Positions 36,052 through 44,464 of a DNA stretch of 64,000 nucleotides are shown piece by piece. Source of the DNA: Gaoshiqia hydrogeniformans (lineage in GTDB: Bacteria > Bacteroidota > Bacteroidia > Bacteroidales > Prolixibacteraceae). The translations under genes were made by a program, and so were the position numbers. Location of the stretch: assembly GCF_049347105.1 (NCBI RefSeq), contig NZ_CP186334.1, forward strand, positions 2,542,001 through 2,606,000, read 5' to 3'. Under the pieces are notes generated by a model, which saw only the letters and a program-made list of their open reading frames with translations, searched no databases and was not told the DNA's origin. Each line of letters opens with the position of its first letter. The first letter of the stretch is position 1.

Positions 36052-36233
36052 TATCTTTGCCTCGAAATCGAATATATTTGTTCGTTAACATCCCGTTAAC
36101 GGGCAGATATTTAATCAAGTGGCAAACCGGGAAGTAATTTCCGGCAAGCTCATGGTTTAATAGGTTTAGTTGGTTTAGGTTAGTTCCCCGGGAAACCGGG
36201 GCGGGAAAGGCAGTCAGAGGACTGCCTTTTTTT
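36052..36233 (+). ncRNA. Candidate structured small RNA with own promoter and terminator
   Basis: On the plus strand a perfect -7 box TATCTTTG (36052-36059) is followed about 170 bases later by a strong terminator, with no reading frame between. The interval holds several self-complementary elements: CCCGTTAACGGG; CCGGGAA-GTAA-TTTCCGG; CCCCGG-GAAA-CCGGGG with a GNRA tetraloop; and the terminator hairpin. The G/C-rich stems stand out from the A/T-rich surroundings. It lacks the conserved sequences of RNase P RNA, tmRNA and SRP RNA. The length would suit 6S RNA or a novel small RNA. A -33 element is not visible, so transcription is inferred. Confidence 0.5.
36206..36233 (+). terminator. Rho-independent terminator at the end of the candidate small RNA
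   Basis: Stem AAAGGCAGTC / GACTGCCTTT (36206-36215 and 36220-36229), loop AGAG, followed by a T-run to 36233. The T-run lies only on the plus strand, so it does not serve the leftward tolC-like gene. Confidence 0.8.
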
Positions 36234-36248
36234 ATTTTCTGTTTTGTT

Positions 36249-37640
36249 CTATCTCCATCCGCCGCCGAGCGCCCGGTAAAGAGATACCGTAGCGTTGAGT
36301 TGTTGCAGTTTATCATTCACCTGTCCCAGCTGGGCCGTCAGTAAGTTTTGCTGCGCATTCAGCACCTCGGTGTAAGTTGCCGAGCCGTAGTTCAGCAGTT
36401 CCCGGGTGTATTCCACCGACTTTTCGAGCGCGATAAGCTGTTGCTCCCGCAAACTTGCTTTTTGGCTGGCCGACTGATAAGTCCCCAGGGCGTTGTTCAC
36501 CTCCTGACCGGCGTTAAGCAAAGCCTGACGCAAACTCAACAAAGCCTGTTCCTGTTGCGCTTTGGCCACCTTTAAACGCGTCACATTCGCGCGCTTGTTG
36601 AAAACCGGAGCTGCCAATCCGCCAATCACCTGGGCGGCAAACGCAGCCGGGTCGAGCAGTTCATCAAGCCGGGTTGCGGCAAAGCCGGTTGATGCGTTGA
36701 TGGTCAGGCCGGGATAAAAGTATGCACGTGCGCTGTTTGTCATTTCAAAGGCGCTGATCACGGCGTATTCGGCCTGCATCACGTCAGGGCGATTATCGAG
36801 TAACTGTGCCGGAACCCCGGTTTGCAGCAGGGTGCCATATTTTTGTTCGGTAAGCTTTCCGCGTTGCAGCTCAACGGGTGTACGTCCCAGCAACAGGCAT
36901 AAGGCGTTGGTGGTTTCACGCAATTGCTGTTCCAGATCGGGAATAGTCACTTCGGCAGCATAACGGGCTGCTTCGCTTTGCACGATGGCGGCGCCGGTCA
37001 CTCTTCCGCTTTCCTTCAATACCTTCATGGTTTCCACCAAATCGATGTTGTTTCTCACGGTCTGCCTCGTAATCAGCAACTTGGCATCCAGCGCCAGCAG
37101 GTTATAATAGCTTGTTGCGATGCTTGAAATCAAACGGGTTTGCACCGCTTTTCGCCCCGCATCGGTAGCCAGCAAGTTGGCATAAGCTGCCCGTTTCGAA
37201 CTGCGGAGCTTTCCCCAGATGTCAACTTCCCAACTGGCTTCCAACCCCAGTTGGTAGCTGTTTACCTCGCGTGGTCCGTCGGGATAAACCGATTCGGGAT
37301 TACGGGTATAAACGCCGGTGCCCACTGCATTGATTCCCGGCAACAGCATGGCCTTGCTTTGTGCCAGGTAAGCTTCAGACTCCGCCACCCGTTGAATGGC
37401 AACCTGAAGATCCAGGTTATTCTCCAGTCCCGTTCCGATATAACTCACTAACTGCGGGTCGGTAAAAAGTTCCTGCCAGGGTCGGTCGGCCAGGTTTGCC
37501 GAACCGGCTTCAACTGTTCCGTACAATCCGTTGGTGTCAATGGTTTCCCGTTGAAAGTGGCGCGGCGTGCTGCACGACCACAACAGGACCGTCAATCCAA
37601 AAGCGGGAAGTATCTGTTTGAAAGAATTTGTTTTCATCAT
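36249..37640 (-). CDS. TolC/NodT-family outer membrane efflux lipoprotein
   Basis: A 463-residue outer membrane channel with a lipobox (LLWSC, Cys near 23). It shows the duplicated TolC-type helical layout: PWQELFTDPQLVSYIGTGLENNLDLQVAIQRV in the first half, and SARAYFYPGLTINASTGFAA and GQEVNNALGTYQSASQKA in the second. The C-terminus VSLYRALGGGW is typical of NodT-class factors. It forms the exit duct for the RND pump encoded immediately upstream; the gap to that gene is 26 bp. Confidence 0.96.
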   Translation of the reverse strand: MMKTNSFKQILPAFGLTVLLWSCSTPRHFQRETIDTNGLYGTVEAGSANLADRPWQELFTDPQLVSYIGTGLENNLDLQVAIQRVAESEAYLAQSKAMLLPGINAVGTGVYTRNPESVYPDGPREVNSYQLGLEASWEVDIWGKLRSSKRAAYANLLATDAGRKAVQTRLISSIATSYYNLLALDAKLLITRQTVRNNIDLVETMKVLKESGRVTGAAIVQSEAARYAAEVTIPDLEQQLRETTNALCLLLGRTPVELQRGKLTEQKYGTLLQTGVPAQLLDNRPDVMQAEYAVISAFEMTNSARAYFYPGLTINASTGFAATRLDELLDPAAFAAQVIGGLAAPVFNKRANVTRLKVAKAQQEQALLSLRQALLNAGQEVNNALGTYQSASQKASLREQQLIALEKSVEYTRELLNYGSATYTEVLNAQQNLLTAQLGQVNDKLQQLNATVSLYRALGGGWR

Positions 37641-37666
37641 TATTTCTGATTTTTTTTCAGGAATCG

Positions 37667-40600
37667 CTATTCCATGGTATTCATGTCTGAAATTTCTTCA
37701 ACAACCGGCTTTTTCACCCTTTCCTGCAGTGTTTGAAAAATCACATACATGGACGGAATAACCAGGATGCCGATCAGGGTCCCAACAAGCATGCCGCCAA
37801 CGGCGCCTACCCCGATCGACCGGTTTCCGTTTGCTCCAACTCCACCGCCAATCACCAGCGGAATCAGGCCAAAAATAAAGGCGAATGAAGTCATCAGAAT
37901 CGGGCGTAAACGGGCTGTAGCGCCTTCAATGGCCGATTGCAGGATGCTCATGCCGGCATGACGGCGCTGCAGGGCAAATTCAACAATCAGAATCGCATTT
38001 TTGGCCAGCAGGCCGAGCAGCATAATCAGTGAAATTTGCAGGTAAATATTATTTTCAACCCCCATCAGCCGGGCAAAAATAAATGAACCGGCCACCCCAA
38101 TGGGCATGGAGGTGAGAATAGACAGCGGCAGAATGTAGCTCTCGTATTGTGCTGCCAGCAGGAAGTACACGAAAATGATACTCAAGGCAAAAATGAGCGC
38201 CGATTGGCTGCCCGAAGCCATTTCTTCGCGCGTCAGTCCCGAATATTCGTATGCATATCCCTGAGGGAGTGTTTGCGCAGCCACTTCTTCAATGGCGTTG
38301 ATGGCATCGCCGGTACTGTACCCAAAATTGGGCGAACCGTTCACCGAAATAGAGGTGTACATATTGAAACGGGTAATATTTTCCGGACCATAAACCCGTT
38401 TTAGGTCAATAAACTGGGTGATGGGCGCCATTTGTCCTTCAGCCGTGCGAACGTACATGTTGTTCAGGTCTTCGGGATTACCCCGGTAGCCGGCTTCCGA
38501 CTGCACCATGATGCGGTATTGTTTTCCGAAGCGGTTAAAGTCGGACGCATAATAACCGCCGATGTACCCCTGCAGGGCCGACAGCACCGAGTTGACCGTG
38601 ATGCCCGATTGTTTGCAGCGGGCCACATTCACATCGACCTGGTATTGCGGGAAATTGGTATTGAAGGCAGTCATGGCATACTGAATTTCGGGACGCTGGT
38701 TGAGGGCTCCCAAAAACTGACCGGATATCTGCTCGAACTTCTTGATGTCGCCGCCGGTTTTGTCTTCCAGTTTCAGTTCAAAACCGCCGGAGATACTAAA
38801 TCCCGGAACCATTGGCGGGGTAAAAAAGATAATCCGGGCATCTTTGATCTGCGCGGTAGCCCCGTACAGTTTTTTGATGACGCTGTTCAGGTCCTGCCCG
38901 TCCCCTTTTCGTTCGTTGAACGGTTTCAGGTTACAGATGAGCATCCCGTATGAACTGCCTTGTCCGCTGATCAGCGAGTTTCCAACAATCATCGAACGAC
39001 CATCGATTTCGGGGGTATTCGCCAGAATCTGGTCCACTTCCGAGACAACCTGACGGGTCCGTTCTGCCGAAGTGGCCGGAGGCAGGCTGATGTCGACAAA
39101 CATCCGCCCGGTATCTTCGGAAGGCACAAAACCCGTTGGCGTGGTTTTCATCAGTAAAAACAGGCCCGCGGTAAAAACAACAATCAAGGCAACAGCCACC
39201 CATCTTCGTACCATAAAAAAGTTGACCGTCTTCCGGTATTTCCCGGTCATGGCATCAAAAGCCGCGTTAAATGAGGCATAAAACCGCTGCATCAGGCCTT
39301 TGTTGTGCAACGAACTCTCGCTGTGAGGTTTCAAAAAGATGGCACAAAGCGCGGGACTTAGCGTCAGCGCATTTACTGCCGACAACAGGATAGCCACGGC
39401 CAGCGTAATCCCAAACTGCTTGTAAAATACGCCGGTTGTTCCGGTGATAAACGTGACCGGGATAAACACGGCCGACATCACCAGGGTGATGGAAACAATT
39501 GCCGTCGAAATTTCGCTCATGGCAGAGATGGCCGCTTCTTTTGCATTCCTCGCCCCCTGATCGAGCTTGGCATGTACGGCTTCCACCACCACAATGGCAT
39601 CGTCCACCACAATCCCGATGGCCAGCACCAGGGCAAACAGGGTGAGCAGGTTGATGGTAAAACCAAAAACATTCAGGAAAAAGAAAGTGCCAACAATCGC
39701 AACGGGCACCGAAATGGCGGGAATGAGCGTGGCGCGGAAGTTCGGCAAAAAAACAAACACCACAACAAACACCAGAAGGAATGCTTCGAGCAAGGTGTGA
39801 AGCACTTTGGAGATCGAGCTGTCGAGAAATTCATTGGCATCCACCAGGATGTGGTACTTCACGCCTTCGGGGAAAGTTTCGGCTACTTCTTTCAACACTT
39901 TTTTCGCTTCAATAATCACCTCGCGGGCGTTCGATCCGGGCGACTGGAAAACGGCCATCGTGATGCCCGGTTTGTTCATGGTTGCCGTGCTGACCGAGTA
40001 ATTGAGTGCGCCGAGTTCGATCCGGGCCACATCGCTCAATCGCAACAGGTTGCCGTTTCTATCGGCCTTGATGATAATATTTTCGAACTCTTCGGGCTCG
40101 CTAAGCTTCCCTTTGTATTTGATCACATATTCAAACGACTGTTCGTTTAACTCGCCGAAGCGGCCCGGTGCAGCTTCCAGGTTCTGCTCGTTCAGGGCGG
40201 CAATCACATCCGAAGGCATCAGACTATAAGCGGCCATCACGTCGGGTTTGAGCCAAACACGCATCGAATAGTCTTTGGCGCCAAACACCATCGCTTCGCC
40301 CACGCCGTTCACCCGTTGAATCTGCGGCAGCAGGTTGATCTTGCTGTAGTTCTGGAGAAAAACTTCGTCGTACTCGCCGGTAGGGCTGTACAGAGAGAAG
40401 ACCATCAACATGCTGTTTTGCCGTTTGGCGGTAATCACCCCGGCTCGGGTCACTTCGGCGGGCAGGATGCTGTTTGCCCGGGCCACGCGGTTTTGCACGT
40501 TCACGGCCGCCATATCGGCATCAACTCCCTGCTTGAAATAGACCTCGATGGTAGCCGCCCCGTTGTTATTGGCAGTCGATGTCATGTAGGTCATGTCTTC

Positions 40601-40816
40601 CACCCCGTTGATCTGTTCTTCAAGGGGAATGATCACGCTTTTCATCACCGTTTCGGCATTAGCCCCGGTATAACTGGCAGATACCCGGATCGTGGGCGGT
40701 GCAATGTCGGGGTATTGTTCAATGGGCAGACTTACCAGACCCAACACTCCGAGAATAACAATAATAATGGAAATGACCGATGATAAAACCGGCCGTTCTA
40801 TAAATTTTCTGAACAT
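37667..40816 (-). CDS. RND efflux transporter, HAE-1 (AcrB/MexB) family
   Basis: A 1049-residue proton-driven pump with 12 membrane helices and two large periplasmic loops. N-terminus FIERPVLSSVISIIIVILG; helix 4 VLAIGIVVDDAIVVVEAV contains the proton-relay aspartates; SAERTRQVVSEVDQI and GYAYEYSGLTREEMASG lie in the second porter domain; LLAKNAILIVEFA is in helix 10/11. Length and motifs match AcrB-type drug or detergent exporters, including the DD pair of the relay. It is the middle gene of a three-gene operon with a MarR regulator upstream. Confidence 0.97.
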   Translation of the reverse strand: MFRKFIERPVLSSVISIIIVILGVLGLVSLPIEQYPDIAPPTIRVSASYTGANAETVMKSVIIPLEEQINGVEDMTYMTSTANNNGAATIEVYFKQGVDADMAAVNVQNRVARANSILPAEVTRAGVITAKRQNSMLMVFSLYSPTGEYDEVFLQNYSKINLLPQIQRVNGVGEAMVFGAKDYSMRVWLKPDVMAAYSLMPSDVIAALNEQNLEAAPGRFGELNEQSFEYVIKYKGKLSEPEEFENIIIKADRNGNLLRLSDVARIELGALNYSVSTATMNKPGITMAVFQSPGSNAREVIIEAKKVLKEVAETFPEGVKYHILVDANEFLDSSISKVLHTLLEAFLLVFVVVFVFLPNFRATLIPAISVPVAIVGTFFFLNVFGFTINLLTLFALVLAIGIVVDDAIVVVEAVHAKLDQGARNAKEAAISAMSEISTAIVSITLVMSAVFIPVTFITGTTGVFYKQFGITLAVAILLSAVNALTLSPALCAIFLKPHSESSLHNKGLMQRFYASFNAAFDAMTGKYRKTVNFFMVRRWVAVALIVVFTAGLFLLMKTTPTGFVPSEDTGRMFVDISLPPATSAERTRQVVSEVDQILANTPEIDGRSMIVGNSLISGQGSSYGMLICNLKPFNERKGDGQDLNSVIKKLYGATAQIKDARIIFFTPPMVPGFSISGGFELKLEDKTGGDIKKFEQISGQFLGALNQRPEIQYAMTAFNTNFPQYQVDVNVARCKQSGITVNSVLSALQGYIGGYYASDFNRFGKQYRIMVQSEAGYRGNPEDLNNMYVRTAEGQMAPITQFIDLKRVYGPENITRFNMYTSISVNGSPNFGYSTGDAINAIEEVAAQTLPQGYAYEYSGLTREEMASGSQSALIFALSIIFVYFLLAAQYESYILPLSILTSMPIGVAGSFIFARLMGVENNIYLQISLIMLLGLLAKNAILIVEFALQRRHAGMSILQSAIEGATARLRPILMTSFAFIFGLIPLVIGGGVGANGNRSIGVGAVGGMLVGTLIGILVIPSMYVIFQTLQERVKKPVVEEISDMNTME

Positions 40817-40830
40817 GATTTTCTTCGGAT

Positions 40831-42018
40831 TTAGTTTCTACGCTGATTTCCTGCTGCCTGGTTTCCGGCGAAACGGTCGGCCTCCACCAGTTTTGGCTGA
40901 ATCGGCATGTCGTTGCGCAAGCTGGCAATACCTTCCACGACCACCTGGTCGCCTTCGTTTAAACCGGAAGTCACTACATACACTTCTTTCAGGTTCCCTG
41001 AAAGCACTTCAACGGGCGTGCTGCGCACCTTGTTTTCAGCGCCCACCACGTACACAAAGTGTTTGTTCTGCAATTCGAAGGTGGCATTCTGCGGGACGAT
41101 CAGGGCTGCTGCCAGGGGCTGCGGAATACGGACCGATCCACTGCTGCCGCTCCGGAGCAGGCCTTCGCTGTTGGGGAAGGTAGCCCGCACATTCACCGAG
41201 CCGGTTTGCTGATCGACCAGCCCGCTGGCCGTTTCAATGGTTCCGCCCTCGCGGTAAAGCGAATTGTCGGCCAGCGCCAACTGAACGCCGGGCAGGGTAG
41301 CCAGTTTTTGCTGAAGGTTGGCCCCTTCCAGCCTGTTGGTCAGGGCCAGAAACTCTTTTTCGTTCATGGCAAAATAAGCATACATCTCGTTGGTGTTCGA
41401 CACGGTGGTCAGCGGTTGCGCGATGGTACTGCTGACCAGGCTACCCATACGGTACGGGAAATTTCCGATGATGCCGTCGGTCGGACTGGTAATTACCGTG
41501 TATTGCAGGTTGGCCCTGGCATTCTCGAGGTTGGCTTTGGCCTGCGCCAACTGGGCTTCTCGGGCTTTGAGGGTCGATTCAGCCGATTCGAGGTCGAACT
41601 TGCTGATGATGTCCTTTTCGACCAGCGGTTTGGTTTTTTCGAGGTTAATTGTTGACGCCACAACTTCGGCTTCGGCCACCTTTACCTGGGCTTCGGCCGA
41701 GCGTACACTGGCTTGAATGTCGTTGGCGTTGAGTCGGAAAAGCACCTGCCCTTTCCGCACAAAGGCGCCCTCGTCAACCAGGATCGCGTCGATATATCCG
41801 GCCACCTTCGGGCGGATTTCAACGGTTTGTTTCCCTTGCAGCGTAGCCGGGTAATCTTTATATAAGGTGATGTCCTGCGGTTTTAATGTAACAACCTGGT
41901 ATTCCCTCACCTGGGGAACCGTTCCCTGCTGCCCGCCTTCCTGTTTTCCGGAGCACGATACCGCGCCTGCGAACAGTAAAATCAAACTCAGTCTTTTTAA
42001 TGATGTCATTGTTTTCAT
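40831..42018 (-). CDS. RND efflux periplasmic adaptor (AcrA/MexA family)
   Basis: A 395-residue lipoprotein (lipobox GAVSC, Cys near 22) linking inner membrane pump and outer membrane channel. Order: beta-barrel strand PATLQGKQTVEIRPKVAGYI, lipoyl half-motif VDEGAFVRKGQVLFRL, alpha-hairpin (about 85-165, KVAEAEVVASTINLEKTK...AQAKANLENARANL), second lipoyl half YTVITSPTDGIIGNFPYR, then the barrel and membrane-proximal domain ending in a basic tail. The leftward operon is regulator (42056), adaptor, pump, channel. Confidence 0.96.
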   Translation of the reverse strand: MKTMTSLKRLSLILLFAGAVSCSGKQEGGQQGTVPQVREYQVVTLKPQDITLYKDYPATLQGKQTVEIRPKVAGYIDAILVDEGAFVRKGQVLFRLNANDIQASVRSAEAQVKVAEAEVVASTINLEKTKPLVEKDIISKFDLESAESTLKAREAQLAQAKANLENARANLQYTVITSPTDGIIGNFPYRMGSLVSSTIAQPLTTVSNTNEMYAYFAMNEKEFLALTNRLEGANLQQKLATLPGVQLALADNSLYREGGTIETASGLVDQQTGSVNVRATFPNSEGLLRSGSSGSVRIPQPLAAALIVPQNATFELQNKHFVYVVGAENKVRSTPVEVLSGNLKEVYVVTSGLNEGDQVVVEGIASLRNDMPIQPKLVEADRFAGNQAAGNQRRN

Positions 42019-42045
42019 GCTGTTTTCTTATTGTATGGTAATTTA

Positions 42046-42060
42046 GTTGTTAAAGTCAAC
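42046..42060. promoter_or_regulatory. MarR operator candidate ahead of the adaptor gene
   Basis: GTTGTTAAAGTCAAC, which differs by one base from the site at 42545-42559. It overlaps the marR stop codon and lies upstream of the adaptor gene start, the expected place for control of the pump. Confidence 0.5.
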
Positions 42061-42505
42061 AATTGCATAGTTCCTGTTCCAAGCCACTGTTTTCCTGTAT
42101 TTTTTGGAGTACCTGCTCAAAAATGTGAATCTCCTCCTGACTGATTCCGCTGAGTAGTTCTTCCGAAAGCGTTCTTCCAATTTGAAGAGCTTGCTGTAAA
42201 GTTTCTGAGCCTTTTTGCGTGAGTATCAGGTTTTTCTTGCGCTTATCTTTCTTGTCGGGCAATCGTACGACGTATCGTTTTTCGAGCAGTACATTGATCT
42301 GGCGCAGGATAATCGACTTGTCTTTTTGCAGGTGATTGGCCAAATCCTGTTGGGTCACATCTTCGCGGGCATTTAGCTGCAGCAGGATCAAAAATTGATC
42401 CAGGCCCAGTTCCAGCTCGTTTTCCTTGAGCTTACCAGTCATTTTATTCCGGTAAACCCGCATGGTTTTCCCTAGTAAATACCCTAATGGTTTTTGCGAC
42501 GACAT
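42056..42505 (-). CDS. MarR-family transcriptional regulator
   Basis: A winged-helix repressor of 149 residues from ATG 42505 (a TTG eight codons upstream is possible). Signature: QFLILLQLNAREDVTQQDLANHLQKDKSIILRQINVLLEKRYVVRLPDKKDKRKKNLILTQKG covers the recognition helix and the basic wing; the flanking helices form the dimer interface. MarR proteins usually repress their own gene and a linked efflux pump until a toxic ligand binds. Two near-identical inverted repeats sit at each end of this gene, which fits that model. Cysteines at the extreme C-terminus (ELCNC) could be redox-active, though this is a guess. Confidence 0.93.
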   Translation of the reverse strand: MSSQKPLGYLLGKTMRVYRNKMTGKLKENELELGLDQFLILLQLNAREDVTQQDLANHLQKDKSIILRQINVLLEKRYVVRLPDKKDKRKKNLILTQKGSETLQQALQIGRTLSEELLSGISQEEIHIFEQVLQKIQENSGLEQELCNC

Positions 42506-42544
42506 AAATATATTTTCTTGAGCTTGCAAATGTACAGGGATATC

Positions 42545-42559
42545 GTTGATAAAGTCAAC
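42545..42559. promoter_or_regulatory. MarR operator candidate ahead of marR
   Basis: GTTGATAAAGTCAAC contains the perfect inverted repeat GTTGA-N5-TCAAC, 40 bp upstream of the marR start. Its near twin lies just past the marR stop, at 42046. Confidence 0.55.
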
Positions 42560-42668
42560 TAAAAAAGGTTAAGAAAACATTAATTACAGGAGTCCGTTTG
42601 ATATTCGGGTGTGCCGGTTTTCGAACCGACGGTTCACAATCGGCTTAGCGGATTATGAAAGAATTTAA

Positions 42669-42893
42669 AAGTTTATTGAACCAACTTCAACAACAACAGG
42701 CCTTATCATTGTCGTTCGTTTAAACTTTAAAAATTACCCGGCAGGTATCAAAATAGACAAAACAGATGTTGACCAGGAAAGAATTGCCACCATCCTGAGA
42801 TCTGCGAATTATACTACCGGATTTATGCGTAGTTTTGGAGAGATTATTTTGAAGGTTTTTCGAACTAAGGTTTCACTGTGTGAAGATTGCTGA
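42669..42893 (+). pseudogene. Coding remnant, possibly of a transposase
   Basis: A 74-codon open frame without a start codon or promoter, reading roughly TTTGLIIVVRLNFKNYP and GIKIDKTDVDQERIATILRS, ends inside the ribD start region. The phrase TTTGL followed by a charged NYPxGIKI stretch resembles the C-terminal part of ISAzo13-type transposases as I remember it, but this is a weak match. The frame could also be chance. Upstream of it a UUCG-type hairpin CGGTT-TTCG-AACCG occurs at about 42616-42629. The rest of the 374-bp gap between marR and ribD holds nothing else I recognise. Confidence 0.25.
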
Positions 42894-43926
42894 AAAATAT
42901 ATGAACCGATGCATCCAGCTTGCCCGGCTGGGCATGGGCGAAGTGGCGCCCAACCCGATGGTGGGAGCGGTGATTGTGCATAACGATAAGATCATCGGCG
43001 AAGGTTTTCACCGGCAGTACGGCGGACCCCATGCCGAAGTGAATGCCGTGAACGCGGTAAAAGACCAATCGTTGCTAAGCGAGTCGACCATTTACGTTAG
43101 CCTGGAGCCTTGTGCCCACTTTGGTAAAACGCCCCCTTGTTCCGATCTCATTATTTCGCACCGGATTCCGCATGTGGTGGTGGGTTCAGTTGATCCCTTC
43201 GCCGAAGTGGCCGGGAAAGGGATTGAAAAAATGAGGAAGGCCGGGATCCGTGTTGATCTGGGCGTTCTGGGCGAAGAATGCCTTGAACTGAACCGGCGCT
43301 TTTTTACCTTTCATCAACAGAAACGACCCTACGTGATCCTGAAATGGGCCCAAACCCTCGACGGATTTCTCGATCGGGACCGCATCCTGGCGGGGTGCGG
43401 AAAGCCCAACTGGATCAGCAACGAGCTTTCGCGCCGCCTGGTACACCGTCAGCGGACCGAAGAAGCGGCCATCCTGATTGGTACCAACACTGCACTGAAA
43501 GATAATCCCTCGCTGACCGTTCGCGATTGGGACGGCAAACAACCGGTACGTATGGCGCTCGACCGGAGCAACCGGCTGCCCGATCATTTGCAGATCAAAG
43601 ACGGCCGGGTTCCCACAGTCATTTTTACAGAAAAAGAAGTTTCTCCGGATACAAATACAGCCTATGTGCAGCTTGATTTTGCCGGGCAAATTGTTCCGCA
43701 AATATTGCAGTTCCTGTACAACCGCCAGCTGCAATCGGTTGTTGTTGAGGGAGGCCGGCAATTGCTCCAAAGCTTCATCGATCACGACCTGTGGGACGAA
43801 GCCCATGTGTACATCGGGAACAACTGGTTTGGAGCGGGAGTGGAAGCGCCCCGGCTGGTTGCCCTTCCCTCAGTAAGCGAAATGCTGGACGATACCCGGC
43901 TTGAGGTATTCTACCGGAAGAGTTAA
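42880..43926 (+). CDS. ribD: Bifunctional riboflavin biosynthesis protein RibD
   Basis: A 348-residue enzyme for steps 2 and 3 of riboflavin synthesis: deamination of the pyrimidine, then reduction of the ribosyl side chain. The N-terminal deaminase (about 1-145) has the zinc motifs PHAEVNAV and EPCAHFGKTPPCSD. The reductase domain follows with RPYVILKWAQTLDGF and VVVEGGRQLLQSFI. I accept the GTG at 42880 because MKIAEKYMNRCIQLARLGMG matches the family start; ATG 42901 would cut it short. No FMN riboswitch motif is present upstream, and other rib genes are not in the window. Confidence 0.96.
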   Translation: MKIAEKYMNRCIQLARLGMGEVAPNPMVGAVIVHNDKIIGEGFHRQYGGPHAEVNAVNAVKDQSLLSESTIYVSLEPCAHFGKTPPCSDLIISHRIPHVVVGSVDPFAEVAGKGIEKMRKAGIRVDLGVLGEECLELNRRFFTFHQQKRPYVILKWAQTLDGFLDRDRILAGCGKPNWISNELSRRLVHRQRTEEAAILIGTNTALKDNPSLTVRDWDGKQPVRMALDRSNRLPDHLQIKDGRVPTVIFTEKEVSPDTNTAYVQLDFAGQIVPQILQFLYNRQLQSVVVEGGRQLLQSFIDHDLWDEAHVYIGNNWFGAGVEAPRLVALPSVSEMLDDTRLEVFYRKS

Positions 43927-43967
43927 ATCCGTATTCACACAGCCTCTTGTTCGTCGCGAAAAATCGG

Positions 43968-44372
43968 TCAGTAAATTCTCGGTCCGTCGGGGATGATCGG
44001 GATCTTCAGGGCATGTTCCACGTACATAAAATAATAAAAGAGTTTGTGGTTGATTTCCGGCCCGTAATCCGTGTTCGAATCGTAGTTGATATAACCATCG
44101 ATTAACTGCCGGTGCCTGAATCCCGTTTCATGATAGTTCCAGGCCTGAACATAGCGCCTGTTCCAGTATTCGTAATAAGATTGGCTGCGGAATTGCGAAG
44201 GTTTATGGTTTTTCAGGAACCAGCTTTCAAAGCCTGGATCAAAAACAATCAGTTCGTAGCTGACACTGTCCTCCCCGCTATCGGTTTCAGCGGTTTCAAT
44301 ACGTATGGACTGCCGGGTGGCGCAACCCAGAAGTACCGCAAATGAAATAAGCAAAATCAAATAAGGTTTCAT
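43968..44372 (-). CDS. Small lipoprotein, DUF6146-like
   Basis: A 134-residue lipoprotein (lipobox LLGC, Cys17). The mature part contains VSYELIVFDPGFESWFLKNHKPSQFRS, then YYEYWNRRYVQAWNYH, a pattern I associate with the DUF6146 family of Bacteroidota, function unknown. It has many aromatic residues and no catalytic signature. It is convergent with ribD and divergent from cls. Confidence 0.8.
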   Translation of the reverse strand: MKPYLILLISFAVLLGCATRQSIRIETAETDSGEDSVSYELIVFDPGFESWFLKNHKPSQFRSQSYYEYWNRRYVQAWNYHETGFRHRQLIDGYINYDSNTDYGPEINHKLFYYFMYVEHALKIPIIPDGPRIY

Positions 44373-44464
44373 GGCATCTTTTTTTATTTTTTACGAAATG
44401 CAATTTAGTTTGTTAATCAACAATAAATTCTCCAATTTTAGACACATGATTTCATTTTACGACT

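Noticed and set aside
42601..42660. tRNA-like TTCGAACC segment upstream of ribD
   Set aside because: The T-arm and acceptor stems cannot be paired on either strand; it is only a UUCG hairpin.
42506..42879. FMN riboswitch upstream of ribD
   Set aside because: None of the conserved FMN-aptamer segments could be found, and the space is taken by a coding remnant.
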